The notes: a model not told the origin generated them from the letters alone. DNA of 64,000 nt from Ovis canadensis (GCF_042477335.2 NC_091245.1:86218501-86282500), one strand, 5' to 3'; shown: positions 47,441 through 61,566, numbered from the stretch's first letter. Numbers and translations are program-made.

Positions 47441-48280
47441 AGAGCAAGTGAATATTGATGGAATAAATGACAAGGGGCCCAGGCCTGGAGCACTACCGCT
47501 TTCACAGCAAACAGTGCTGCAGTGGCTGTGGCCGGGCATCTGAATATAGGGCTGTGGAGCCCAGTGACAACCAGAGAATGGGCACATTAGCAGACAAACA
47601 AACAAAACAAGCAACAACAACAAAAAAAAACACATACACAGAAAGTTGTGAATAGGTGTCTTCAATTGTGGTCAGAGGGCAGCAGCAGGCTCAGACCTAG
47701 GCAGCTTGGACCTCGGCACAGCTCTGTCCTGCAAGGAAGCAGGAGGGCAGACGGCTCTGTGCAGGGTGTGCTGTCCCAGATAACGGTCTAAACAAGTTCA
47801 GCCTGCTCTGTGTGTCTCTCAAGTGGGGCATGTGGCAAAGGAGGTGAATGGGGGGTTGTCGGTCACTCCCCTCTACACCTAATTACTCCTTGGTGCTCTT
47901 CACAAAACAGAGAAATTCCATGAGAGCAAAAGAACCAGGAATATTCTTATTTGGGGATAGGGAAACCATGCCACGATTTTACACAAGGGACCTGATGTAA
48001 AGCTCAAAGTACAAAATAGTCAAAATACAGTGTCTGTTCCTGTGAAACTTACCCTCTGGATGGGGATACAAGACAGACAGGTAAGAAAAAAACTGGTGGC
48101 ATTTTTCTAAGAAAGGGTCCCTGAGAGTCAAAGAGGGCTAAGGGGTTTTTCCAGGAGGCTGGGGAACATTCAGGTTGGAACACAGAATTTCTTTGCAGTC
48201 TTATGTTTTATCTTTTTAAGCAAAATTTATAAATCTGAATTAAATAATTGCTTAATTACTTACCAGTAAACTTACTTGGG
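47441..48280. other. Unassigned sequence
   Basis: No gene or repeat assigned apart from a short A-rich (aac)n-like run at about 47600-47632. Confidence 0.5.
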
Positions 48281-48495
48281 GGCTTCCCTGGTGGATCAGA
48301 CAGTAAAGAAGCTGCCTGCAATGCAGGGGACCTGGGTTCGATCCCTGGGTTGGGAAGATCCCCTGGAGAAGGGGATGGCTACCCACTCCAGTATTCTTGC
48401 CTGGAGAACTCCATGGACAGAGGAGCCTGGTTGGGTACATTCCATGGGGTTGCAAAGAGTTGGACACAACCGAGCGACTAACACACACACAAACA
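48281..48495 (+). mobile_element. Bov-tA SINE
   Basis: A near-consensus SINE (gggcttccctggtggatca, gacctgggttcgatccctgg, ttgcctggagaactccatgg) ending in (ac)n. Confidence 0.95.
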
Positions 48496-48601
48496 TACCT
48501 AGTTTTGTTTCCCACAACTTCAAGACAAACTGATACTCCACCAAATGTACCAAGAAGACTGTGACTTCAGATTCTCCTTGGCATTGTGAGCCTCAGGTAG
48601 G

Positions 48602-48806
48602 TAAGTATTAGCTGTTTAGTTGTACCAGACTCTGTGACCCCATGGACTGCAGCCTGCCAGGCTCCTCTGTCCATGGAATTCTCCAGGCAAGAATACTGGA
48701 GTGGGTAGCCATTCCCTTTTCTAGGGAGCTTTCCAACCTAGCAATCAAACCCAGGTCTCCTGCATTGCAGGCAGATTCTTTTACCATCTGAGCCACCAGG
48801 GAAGCC
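48602..48806 (-). mobile_element. Bov-tA SINE, opposite orientation
   Basis: The complement of a complete SINE, ending 'gagccaccagggaagcc'. With the SINE at 48281-48495 it forms a tail-to-tail inverted pair about 110 bp apart. Confidence 0.95.
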
Positions 48807-49029
48807 TGTGACCCCCAAGGGTATCACCCTTATTGGTAAATGTGGAATTTGGACATCACAAAAAACATCATCTTATACCAAAATGTATGACAGATTTAAC
48901 AATTGTTGCAGCTGTTCAGAAAAGGGCAAAATATTTGGAAAGACTATAATAAGTCTTACCCAATAATACTATAAACATTATTCAAACTGCTGCCAGTGAT
49001 ATAAACTATATAACAGCCATTTTTTTGGT

Positions 49030-50955
49030 CTCAGTTACACTATTTTTTTTTAATGAGGAAACAAGACATTTCAAAAACAAACATATATGTATTTTTAATT
49101 ATAAATGTAAAGCAAATATGCAGTAATGCCAGAAATAAACTATTCTTGACTCTGGGCTCTTTTCAAAAAATACAAGATTTTTTCAAAAGATACAAGATAC
49201 ACAGATAAATCACATTCATACCTTACAAATGTTAAATAGAAAACAATTTAAATTCATAATGAACAATGAATTTTTTCAGTAGCCTGAAATTTTACTCATC
49301 CTATAATTTTATGAGTAAAAAAAAGAGCTAATCTAGTACCTTAATATTATCATTTATGCATTACTCAAAAGTACAAACACCCTGAAGACAGAGTTTCACA
49401 CTTATTATACGTATTATAAAAACATTGAGATATTTATCAGGCATAACAAATATAATGAAAACTATATGTTAGGATACGTTTCACAAACACAAGTTCAACA
49501 TTTCTCTTTGGTTTAGAAAACATGAGAGGTAGGTTCAAATAAAGTAAATGCCTACTATGTCACCAGATTTTCATTAAAATGTTGACAATTTATGACAGAA
49601 ATTGCTAGAAATCAAACTTGAGTTTAAGAATTACACTGAAAAGTGATAAGAATAATTTCAACTACTAAATAGTTGTCTAAGTCCTAATCACACAAATCAG
49701 AAAAGACAGTTGATTATAAACATGGCTTCAGTAAAATAAAATCATGCTCTCGCTCCATTTTAAGTTTTCTAAATCAAAACATGTTCCTAAAACTGGGGGC
49801 GAGAGAAAATATGAATGTACTTGTTTATAAACCGGGCCTTTCATTTCATTATAGGCCCCAAATATGCAGAATTAATATATACTATTTTTAATACATACTA
49901 TTCTGCTAGGTTTGCACTGCCCAAGTTGAGAATTGCAGGGTCAAATAAATGGTGAGAGGGTAAAGAGAATGCCATTCACCCATGATCAACCTATTTCATG
50001 TAATTAAGAAATTTCAGATAACCAGGAATGGCCTCCAGAAGGCTTCTTGGTGAAAACAGGAGTTTGATTCAAGTAGGAGACAAAGGACAAACAGAAGAGA
50101 GGTGCTCTTTAGAGACTGATATAAGTAAAGGAGTTTTGTTTCCTGATGCTTTTCAAAACAATGATAATAAACAATCTCTCAAATAAGTTGCCTCGTGTGG
50201 GCAATTTACCAGTGATATGCTAATAATCAGTGTGTGGTCCTGAAAACCAAACAATAGTACAAGCAAAATGGAGAAGTGGTCACTGAAATAAATATTATTT
50301 TGTCACTCCTCCTTACACAAAAATTATATGAGTGGACTAGGGTATTCACATGCCTTGAAATTCTGCCATTTAACGTTCATTCTTATTCTGCTTAAAGAAA
50401 GAATATAAATTCTATACCTATTTGGCTGCTGTAAGGTATGTTTTCATGCAATGATTCTCCATTAATGATCCTACAAGGAAATTTTAAGAAATTCAAAATA
50501 TATCAGCAATTTAAGTTTCCAAGTTTTCTGATCATTTTGTTTTTAAGAAAATGATATTTAAGTATAAAGGAACTGGCATAAACTTGAGCCAACCAAAATA
50601 AAGATGAAAGATTTAAAATTCTAGCACACAAATTTAGTTCAAGCAAGTACATTTCTTCAGATTTAGGATTCTGGGCAGAGATTGTAGAAAGAACTAATAA
50701 GAAAAGATAAACTATAATTTTGTGGCCTTCTCAAGATTGTATGAGCTTATCAAAACTATGATTTTTTATATATTTCTGAATATATAAAATTGAGTCCAAA
50801 TGTCTGAAATTATCATTAATATGCTCTTCCTTTTCATGAAAAAAAATAAATAAAGCTTCTTTTTGCCATAGATTTGTTTCAATTCTAGGAGAAAATGTCA
50901 CTCTGGAGACAGTTGAAAGTTTCAGTAATCATGCTAAAGCAAAAAATTCAACATG
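49030..50955 (-). other. SLC25A24: Probable SLC25A24 3' UTR
   Basis: About 1.9 kb directly downstream (minus strand) of the SLC25A24 stop codon. It is AT-rich, has no protein frame, and holds no SINE, BovB or L1, in contrast with the flanks. The 3' limit is inferred from ATTAAA hexamers on the minus strand at 49094-49099 and 49049-49054. A shorter message is possible. Confidence 0.55.
49094..49099 (-). promoter_or_regulatory. Candidate polyadenylation signal ATTAAA for SLC25A24
   Basis: Minus-strand ATTAAA, a common variant hexamer. A second one lies 45 bases downstream at 49049-49054. I saw no AATAAA on the minus strand between here and the stop codon. Confidence 0.35.
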
Positions 50956-51174
<219 letters not shown>

Positions 51175-51754
51175 CTAATTTAATATTCACACACTTTATT
51201 ATGACTATATGCAATTATGATTCAGAATGATACTCTAGAATACAATAAACAGATAAAATTTATTCCAAGGGCCCTCAAAAAGTGTGCCTTTATATATTTC
51301 TCCCTGGATAGCACCTAAGAGTGAGTGCTCTGGTAAGAATAACAATGGTACTATCACTTTGTGTTAGATGTTGGGTTAATTACTTGATATACCAATCCTC
51401 CAAGGTAAGAGTTATTATATCCATTTAGTAAGTAAGGAATCTTAGAAAGATAGAGAAACTTGTCTCAACACACTTAGCCAGCAAGTAGGAGAGCTGACAG
51501 CTGATGGTCTTTCTCCTCTGTAAATGGAATGAAAACTGTACAGTGTTGTAAGAATCAGTAACAGCTATGTAAATCAGCTGGCATTTGTCAAATTCTCAGT
51601 AAATGGAGGCTAGAATTTTTATTATTATAGGACCTAACACTTTTGAACTGTGATTCCTCCCCACTGTGACACTGTCTCCTTGGCTTTGATTACACCATGC
51701 CTTCTGGATCTCCTGTCATCTAATTGTTCTCTTTGTTCACAATTTGCTGACTAG

Positions 51755-51935
51755 AATCCGCCTGCTAATCCAGGAGATGCAAGAGATGCAGGTTTGATCC
51801 TGGGTTGGGAAGAATCCCCCTGGAGAAGGAAATGGCAACTCACTCCAGTATTCTCGCCTAGAGAATCCCATGGACAGAGGAGTCTGGTGTCCGTCCATGG
51901 TGTCACAAAGAATCAGATACGACCAAGCACACATG
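51755..51935 (+). mobile_element. Bov-tA SINE in the last intron
   Basis: A diverged head followed by 'ttctcgcctagagaatccc' and 'aatcagatacgaccaagcac'. It is antisense to SLC25A24. Confidence 0.9.
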
Positions 51936-52204
51936 CATGAATGCATTGCATTGCTATATTAAATAGCATGAATTCTGTGCCTCTCTTTTCATCTCATCCC
52001 TGGCCTATCTCATCCACTATCATTTCTTTAAACAGTATGCCCTGAACATCCACACCTCTATCCGCAATCTCTCTTCCAAGTACCAACCACACATCCCCCA
52101 ACCAAGCAGTCAATCATTAATTAACCAGCATTTCCAATGCAGATGATTTGTAAATACAATGTAAGGAGTGGACTGCATGGCACATTCCCATTCTACTTTT
52201 TGGA

Positions 52205-52300
52205 ACTTTCTGGAGTTTGGGAGTTTTTCCCCTGAGTATTTTCAATCCACGGTAGGTTGAATCCTCAGATGCAGAGCCCACGAATGGGGACAGCCAACTG
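52205..52300 (+). mobile_element. MER2-like (Tigger) DNA transposon fragment
   Basis: 'caatccacggtaggttgaat', 'cagagcccacgaatgggg' and 'acagccaactg' followed by TA match the right end of MER2. The left boundary is uncertain. Confidence 0.65.
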
Positions 52301-52592
52301 TACTCTTAAAACATGCATTCTCAACATAAGCATGAAAATCTTACTCTATTTGTGAAGAAACCACAGACACACATTCAGTATATGCATAGTGTATCTGTGC
52401 TATTAAGATTTCATGAAAAAGAACTGATTTAGAAAAGAATTTCTAAAAAGCTTCCCTAGGGAGGCAATAACGTAAAAAAACGGTTAAGAAATATTATCTT
52501 AAAACCACACTCTGCTGTCTTAGTGGAACTTGAGAGTTCCAGAAGCACGTTATTGACGCCATACTTTTAAAGCAGTGTCCTGCTTTCATTCA

Positions 52593-53850
<1,258 letters not shown>

Positions 53851-53854
53851 TCTG

Positions 53855-54345
53855 TACCCCTCAAAATTTTATCTCCTTATGAAGATTCTCTGGCAACATC
53901 AGGGTCATAACAGGGTCCTGATTCAATAGGACTAGTATCTTTATAAAAAGAAAACACCAGAAAATTCACTCACTCATTCTCTCCCTCTGGGAACATGGCA
54001 AGAAGACAGCAGTCCACAAGCCAGTTAGACAGCCTCCCCACAAACCAAATCAGCCAGAACCTTGATCTTAGATTTCTAGCCTCCAGAACTGTGAAAAAGT
54101 AATTTCTGTTGTTTAACCCACCCAGTCTCTGGCATTTTTTTGTTTTGGTTTTTGGTTTTTCTGTGTGTGTGGTTTTTTTTTTTTTTTTTGGCCATCCCAT
54201 ACAGCTTGTGAGATCTTAGTTCCCCAATCAGGGATTGAACCTGGGGCCCTGGGCAGTGAGAGCGCAGAGTCGCAACCACTGGACCACCTCAGAATTCTTG
54301 GTATCTAGAATTTTGTTATGGCAGTCCAAACAAACTAGCACACTA
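53855..54345 (+). mobile_element. MaLR-type LTR split by a CHR SINE
   Basis: 'caaaattttatctccttatg', 'gtatctttataaaaagaaaa', 'cttgatcttagatttctagc', 'ctccagaactgtgaaaaag' and, after the SINE, 'attttgttatggcagtcc' follow MST/MLT1-like LTRs in order. Confidence 0.75.
54130..54299 (-). mobile_element. CHR-type SINE inside the LTR
   Basis: A long T-rich tail is followed by 'gtgagatcttagttccccaa', 'tcagggattgaacctggggc' and 'gcaaccactggaccacc', the complement of a CHR SINE. Confidence 0.88.
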
Positions 54346-55245
54346 CCCAAAGCAATCTACATATTCAATGCAATCACTATTCAAATTTCAATCATACTGT
54401 TTGAAGAAATAAAAAAGAAAAATTCTAAAACCCAAATGGAATCTCAAGGGTCCCCAGCTAGCCAAAATAACCTTGAAAAAGAACAAAGTTGGAGGCCTCA
54501 CACTTCCTGATTTCAATATATACTACAAAGCAACAGTAATCAAAATAGTGCCATGCTGGCATAAAGATGAATACATAGATCAATAGAACCCAGAAATAAC
54601 TTCTCTTCTCAAATGGGAAAACTGGATATCCACAAGCAGAAAAATAAAGTTGGACCCTTCTCTTACAATATACACAAAAAACTAACTCAAAATAAATTAA
54701 AGGTCTAAACATAAGACATAATAGTATACAATTCCTAGGAGAAAACTCAGGATAATTAAAGCTTTAGGACATTGGATTTGGCAACAATTTCTTGGATATG
54801 ATACTAAAAGCACAGGCAACAAAAGCAAAAATAGACAAATGGATTTCATCAACTTAAAAACTTCTGCACAGCAAAGGAAATGAGAGAGAAAAAAAGGCAA
54901 CCTACGGAATGGGAGAATATATTTGCAAACCATATATCTGATAAGTAGTTAATATCCAAAATATATAAAGAACTTCTAAAACTAAACAACAACAATTTTA
55001 AAAACCTAATTAAAAACTGGGCAAAAGACTTGAATAGACATTTCTCCAAAAAAATAAATAGATGGACAACAAGCATATTAAAAGATCCTCAACATCACTC
55101 ATCATCAGAGAAATGCAGGTCAAAAGCACAATGAGATATTGTTTCACAACTGTTGGGACGGATACTATCAAAAAAACCAGAAACTAACAAATATTAGTGA
55201 GGATGTAGAAAAGTATACTGTTAATGGGAATGAAAAAGGGTACAG
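54346..55245 (+). mobile_element. Older L1 ORF2 fragment, left part
   Basis: 'agcaatctacatattcaatg', 'acttcctgatttcaatatat', 'caaagcaacagtaatcaaaa' and 'gcaggtcaaaagcacaatga' follow L1 ORF2 C-terminal sequence. The element resumes at about 56598-56700 after the BovB insertion (tgacccagcaattctactgg). It is in antisense orientation to SLC25A24. Confidence 0.87.
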
Positions 55246-56597
55246 TGTCCACAGGACTGGAAAAGGTCAGTTTTCATTCCAATACCAAAGAATGGCAATG
55301 CCAAAGAATGTTCAAACTACTGCACAATTGCACTCATCTCACATGCTAGCAAAGTAATGCTCAAAATTCTCCAAGCTAGTCTTCAACAGTACATGAACCA
55401 AGAAAATCCCAATGTACAAGCTGGATTTAGAAAAGGCAGAGGAACCAGAGATCAAATTGCCAACATCCATTGGATCATCAAAAAAGCAAGATAATTCCAG
55501 AAAAACATCCATTTCTGCTTCATTGACTATGGTAATGCCTTTGACTGTGTGAATCACAACAAACTGTGGAAAATTCTTCAAGAGATGGGAATATCAGACT
55601 ACCTTAACTGCTTCCTGAGAAATCTATATGCAGGTCAAGAAGCAACAGTTAGAACTGGACATGGAACAATGGACTGGTTCCAAATTGGGAAAGGAGTACA
55701 CCAAGGCTGTATATTGTCAACCTGCTTATTTAACTTATATGCAGAGTGCATCATGTGACCTGCTGGGTTGGATGAAGCACAAGCTGGAATCAAGATTGCT
55801 CGGAGGAGTAGCAATAACCTCAGATATGCAGATGACACCACCCTTATGGCTGAAAGCGAAGAGGAACTAAAGAGCCTCTCGATGAAGGTGAAAGAGGAGA
55901 GTGAAAAAGCTGACTTAAAACTCAACATTCTAAAAACTAAGATCATGGTATCTGGTCCCATCACTTCATGGCAAATAGATGGGGAAACAGTGGAAGAGGT
56001 GACAGACTTTATTTTCTTGGGCTCCAAAAGTCACTGAAGATGGTGAGTGTAGCCATGAAATTAAAAGATGCTTGCTCCTTGGAAGAAAAGCTTTGACCAA
56101 CCTAGACAGCATATTGAAAAGGAGAGATATTACTTTGCTGACAAAGGTCCATCTAGTCAAAGCTATGGTTTTTCCAGTAGTCATGTATGGATGTGAGAGT
56201 TGGACCACTAAGAAAGCTGAGCGTGAAAGAATTGGTGCTTTTGAATTGTGGTATTTTGAACTCTTGAGAATCCCTTGGAGTGCAAGGAGATCCAACCAGT
56301 CAATTTAAGGAAATCAGTCCTAAATATTCATTGGAAGGACTGATGCTGAAGCTGAAACTCCAATACTTTGGCCACCTGATGCAAATAACTGACTCATTGG
56401 AAAAGACTCGTATTCTGGGAAAGATTGAAGGCAGGAGAAGGGGATAACAAAGGATGAGATTGTTGGATGGCATCACCGACTCTATGGAAATGAGTTTGGG
56501 CAAGCTCCAGGAGTTGCTGATGGACAGGGAAGCCTGGTGTGCTGCAGTTCATGGGGTCCCAAAGAGTCAGACAAGACTGAGTGACTGAACTGACAAA
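55246..56597 (+). mobile_element. BovB LINE, 5' truncated, inside old L1
   Basis: Starts at the RT block 'ccacaggactggaaaaggtc' and ends 'gactgagtgactgaactgac'. It includes LRYADDTTLMAESEEELKSL (55819-55878), the YADD catalytic box. Frames are broken by an amber codon near 55489 and by indels (about 56033 and 56306). The L1 continues on both sides. Confidence 0.93.
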
Positions 56598-56719
56598 AAG
56601 CTTAACATGGAATTACTACATGACCCAGCAATTCTACTGGTAGGTATACACCCAAACGAACTGAAATCGGGGACTTGAAGAAATATTTGTATCCCTTTTT
56701 CTCAAAAGGGGAAATTATC

Positions 56720-57620
56720 CTTGAAATTAATTCAACCCCTCAACAATGAGTGGCATTCCAAGTTCCTCAGCCTTGTCAGCAGTTTTTGCCCTTAAGACAA
56801 GCTCAGAAGGTAACAAAAACTTGAAACTCAAAGAAATCCCTGAGAAACTTGGCAAAATCCACAACCCACATTGGGCAGATTCATCTGAGTCCCCCAATTC
56901 AAATTCAAATAGACCATGGTAAGCCTGTTCCTAACATCAAACAATGTCCTTTAAGTCCTGAGGCCTTAGCAAGAATTCAACCAATCATACATGAATATAA
57001 GACATAAGACCTCATAGTTCCCTGCGCTAGCCTCTGTAATATACCCATTCTCCCTATTAAGAAATCCCACAAAGAATGGAGATTTGCCCAAGATTTGAGA
57101 GCTATTCATAACACTGTCATTAATTGCTATCCAGTTGCCCTTGACTTTCATGCTCTTTTAATGGCAATTCCTACAGAGAGTAGTTTTTCATCATAATTGA
57201 TCTCTGTAGCACCTTTTTCAGCATCTCTGTGGATTGTGAAAGTCAAATGTTATGTGCTTTCATGTGGGAAGGACAATACACCTGGACATGTCAGAAGTCT
57301 GGACTGAAAGCTCTACTTTTTACAGATACTAAAAGCAGATTTAGCATCTGTCATTTTCCATAAGTGCCCACTCTTTGCAATATGTTGATGACCTTCTCTT
57401 CTTATCTTCCAAGGAAGCAAGTGAGCAAGTCAGCATCATCTCCTCAAGCTGGTTAGCAACTGAAGGTCATGAAGGTCTCCAAAGAGAAATTACAACTTGT
57501 TCAAACACAGGTCAAATACCTAGGACACCCAACCTCAGATTAAGGACTCCTTTTAGACCCTACTAGGATTTAAAGTGTGTTAAATTTCCCACAGCCACAG
57601 ACCAAAAGACAACTTTAAAA
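56720..57620 (+). mobile_element. Class I endogenous retrovirus pol fragment, decayed
   Basis: Short conceptual matches to a gammaretrovirus-like pol are seen in changing frames: a block ending in IPILPIKK near 57045-57065, an RFAQDLRA-like stretch near 57082-57105, and the RT catalytic box YVDD at about 57378-57392 (QYVDDLLF). The last block lies in a 63-codon open piece (57375-57566). Stops, frameshifts and internal gaps show an old, non-functional copy. No LTR, gag or env is recognised beside it. It lies antisense to SLC25A24, between the old L1 and the younger L1. Confidence 0.75.
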
Positions 57621-57816
57621 CATCTGGAGCGGGCGGTCCTAAGATGGCAGAGGAATAGGATAGGGAGACCACTCTCCTCCACAAATTCATCGAAAGATCA
57701 TTTGAACACTGAGCAAATTCCACAAAAAAACTTCTGAATGCTGGCGGAGGACACTAGACATCCAGAAAGGCAGCCCATTCTCTTCAAAGGATGGTAGGAC
57801 AAAATATAAAAGATAA

Positions 57817-58019
57817 AGTGAAAGTGACATCGCTCAATCATGTCTGACTCTTTGGGACCCCATGGACACAAGGCTCCTCCATCCATGGGATTTTCTAGGC
57901 AAGAGTACTGGAGTGGGTTGCCATTTCCTTCTCCAGGGAATCTTCCTGACCCAGGGATTGAACCCAGGTTTCCTGCACTGGAGACAGATGCTTTACTGTC
58001 TGAGCCACCAGGGAAGTCC
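57817..58019 (-). mobile_element. Bov-tA SINE in the L1 5' UTR
   Basis: The complement of a complete SINE (ends gagccaccagggaagtcc). It has a perfect 11-base TSD, ataaaagataa, at 57806-57816 and 58020-58030. It is younger than the L1. Confidence 0.96.
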
Positions 58020-59679
58020 ATAAAAGATAAGAAGAGAGACAAAAGAGTTAGGGACAGAGACCTGACCTGGGGAGGGAGTTGTGAAGGAGGAGAAGTTTCC
58101 AAACACCAGGAAACCCTCTCACTGGTGGGTCTGTGGGGAATTTTGGAATCTCAGAGGGCAACATAAATGGGAAGAAAAAAAAAAAAGCCACAGGTTACGT
58201 ACCTAACCACAACTCCCAGCAGAGAAGTAGCTCAGACGCTCACAATCACCAGCAGCAAATGGGGGCTGAACAGGGAGGCGCAGGCTGCACTGCTTAGGGT
58301 AAGGACCAGGCCTGAATGCCCTGAGGACAATCTGAGGGAGCTAATGTGAGATAGCAACCCAAACTGTGGGATAGCCAGAAAGAGAGAGAAAAGAGAGAAA
58401 GAGAGAATTTTCCCATGAAAAGCTCTAACCTAAGGCACTGCCGGACTGGCTCACAGAACAAAGAACTGAGTGAATATCAGAGGACAGCTAGCCAGGTGTG
58501 GACCAGCCCATCCCGTGCTGGAGGCAGAGAGGCAGGCAGGTGACACCCAGAGCCAGAAGGCGAGGGGCAATCTCAGTCCCAGGGACAGCATCCTCTATCA
58601 AACTGCGATCAGGCTCCCAGTTGCTAACCAAGTCTTCCTGGGATCCTGGATGGTTGATATCTGCCAGGAGGGCCACAGCCAGAGATCAGCTCCCCAGAGG
58701 AGACACACAGCACACCTGAGATGATGCCCCCACTGCACACCCAAGAAACCACGCGGCTGGGACTGGGGAGGTGATAAGATGCACCCCCCACCTGGGGAGA
58801 GTGTGCTCGCCAAGCACCTGGTCACCTGAGCTGGTTGCACCTGGGAAGGGCACAAAACTCAGGCCCAACCAAGTCTGTGCCTTTGTGGAGTACCCAAGAA
58901 CCTGAACCTGAGCGGCTTAGACCTGGGAAGTGCACGCAACCCAGGGCCTGCTTTAGATAGTTCCCCTGCAGAGCAACCTGGAACCTGAGCAGTGTAGACT
59001 GGGAAAGCACGCACACCATGAGCAGGGGCCAACCCAGTGTGACCCAGACACTGAGAGCACTCCTCACACATGCCAGTGATATTTGTTTGCAGTATTTCTC
59101 CCTCCCAACAGCACAACTGAACAAGTGAGACTAAATAAGTGACCACCTTCGCCACCTTGTGTCAGGGTGAAAATCAGACACTGTAGGAAGCCAAAATAAA
59201 CAAAGAGGGAACCGCTTTGGAAGTGACAGGTGCAACAGATTAAAACTCTGTAGTTAGCACCGACTACATTGGAAAGGGCCTATAGACCTGGAGAAGAAAT
59301 ATAACCTGGAACAAGGAACTATCTGAAACTGAACTGACCCCACACTGCCCTCAACAGCTCCAGAGAAATTCCTAGATATATTTTATTATTATCATTAAAA
59401 ATTTTAATTTTTAAGATCATTATTACTCCTTTAATTTTCACTTTTATAACCTACTATTACCTTGCAAAAAAAGACCCTATTTTAAAGCAAATTTCATTTT
59501 TAATAATTTTTGTGATTTTGCTGTTTTTTTAATATTGTATTTTTGGGAGTCTAACCTCTACTCTAGATTTTTAATCATTGCTTTTTGGTATTGGTTATCA
59601 ATTTTGTACCTTTAAGAATCCAGTCTTCAGTACCCATTTTTACTTAGGAGTGTGATTACTGGCTTAATTGTCCTCTCCC

Positions 59680-60107
59680 CCTTTTGACTCTGTTTTCTCC
59701 CCCAGGTCATCTCTATCTCCTCCCTCCCCCTTCTCTTCTCTACCCAACTCTATGAATCTCTTTGGGTATTCTGGGCTGTGGAGAACACTTAGAAAACTGG
59801 TTATGGGCTAGATCTGTCTCTCTCCTTTTGATTCCCCCTGTTCTCCTCCTGGCCACCTCTATCTCCTTCCTCCTTCTCTTCTCTACGTAACTCTGTGAAC
59901 CTCTCTGAGTGTTCCAGACTGTGGAGAACACATAGGGAATTGATTAATGACTAGCTTGCTGTCTCCCCTTTTGATTCCCCCTCTTCTCCTTCAGATCACC
60001 TCTATCTCCCTTCTTCCTCTTCTCTTCTCCATGTAACTCTGTGAACCTTTCTGGGTGTACCTCACTGTGGAGAATTTTTTCTCAATTAACCTAGATGTTT
60101 TATCATC
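59680..60107 (+). repeat. Three tandem ~143-bp units in the L1 5' UTR
   Basis: The anchor ccttttga recurs at 59680, 59824 and 59967 (spacings 144 and 143). Each unit contains 'tctatctcc', a pyrimidine-rich stretch, 'aactctgtgaac'-like text and 'tgtggagaa'. Units differ by scattered substitutions. They resemble the monomeric promoters known for some mammalian L1 families. Confidence 0.85.
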
Positions 60108-60608
60108 AGTGCATTATGGATAGAGAAGTCTTGAGGCTACTGTAAGAATAAGATTGAAAACCAGAGGCTGGAGGCTTAAATCCAAAGCTTTAGAATACCA
60201 GAAAACTCCTGATTCCAGGGAACATTAATTGACAAGAGCTCATCCAAAAGCCTCCATACCTACACTGAAACCAAGCTCCACCCAAGAGCCAACAAGTTTC
60301 AGAGCAAGACATACCAAGCTAATTCTGCAATAATGCAGGAACATAACCCTAAGCATTAAAATACAGGGGGCCAAAAGTCACACCGAACCCACAGACACCT
60401 CAAAACTCACTACTGGACACTTCATTGCACTCCAGAGAAAAGCGATCCAGCTCCACCCACCAGAACACTGACTCAAGCTTCCCTAACCAGGAAACCTTGA
60501 CAGGCCACTCGTCCTACCCCACCCACAGGGAGGAACCTCCACAATAAAGAGGAACCACAAACTTCCAGCATTCAGATAGGCCACCCCAAACACAGCAATC
60601 TAAACAAG

Positions 60609-61515
60609 ATGAAAAGGCAGAGAAATATTCAGCAGGTAAAAGAACAGATAAATGCCCACCAAACCAAACAAAAGAGGAGGAGATAGGGAGTTTAAATGTA
60701 AAAAAATTCAGAATAATGATAGTAAAAATGATCCAAAATCTTGAAAACAAAATGGATTTACAGATAAATAGTCTGGAGACAAGAATTGAGAAGATGCAAG
60801 AAATGTTCAAAAAGGACCTAGAAGTAATAAAAAAAGAGTCAATGAATAATGCAATAAATGAGATCAAAAACACTCTGGAGGGGACCAACAGTAGAATAAC
60901 AGAGGTAGAAGATAGGATAAGTGAGGTGGAAGATAGAATGGTGGAAATAAATGAAGCAGAGAGGAAAAAAGAATTAAAAGAAATGAGGACAACCTCAGAG
61001 ACCTCTGGGACAATGTTAAATGCCTCAACATGTGAATAACAGGAGTCCCAGAAGATAAAAAGAAAGGCCATGAGAAAATACTTGAGGAGATAATAGTTGA
61101 AAACTTCCCTAAAATGGGGGAGGAAATAGCCACCCAAGTCCAAGAAACCCAGAGAGTCCCAAATAGGATAAACTCTAGGCAAAACACCCCAAGACATGTA
61201 TTAATCAAATTAACAAAGATCAAACACAAAGAACAAATATTAAAAGCAGCAAGGGAAAAACAGCAAATAACACACAAGAGGATTCCCATAAGGATAACAG
61301 CTGATCTTTCAATAGAAATTCTTCAGGCCAGAAGGAAATGGCATGACATATTTAAAGTGATGAAAGAGAAAAACCTACAACCCAGATTACTGTACCCAGC
61401 AAGGATCTCATTCAAATATGAAGGAGAAATCAAAAGCTTTACAGACAAGCAAAAGCTGAGAGAATTCAGCACAACTAAGCCAGCTCTTCAACAAACGGTA
61501 AAGGATCTTCTCTAG
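60609..61515 (+). pseudogene. L1 ORF1, frameshifted
   Basis: ORF1 encodes the RNA-binding chaperone of the L1 particle. The ATG at 60609 opens only 25 codons before a tag at 60684. The coiled-coil part lies in another frame at 60716-61039 (MIQNLENKMDLQINSLETRI, ITEVEDRISEVEDRMVEINE, clear heptads). After about 60985 the frame shifts again, and a tga sits near 61033. The RNA-recognition/C-terminal domain follows at 61114-61515 (RVPNRINSRQNTPRHVLIKL, ARISFKYEGEIKSFTDKQK). At least two frame changes are needed to read it, so it is inactive. Confidence 0.9.
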
Positions 61516-61566
61516 ACAGGAAACACAGAAAAGGTGTATAAAATCGAACCCCAAATAACAAAGTAA

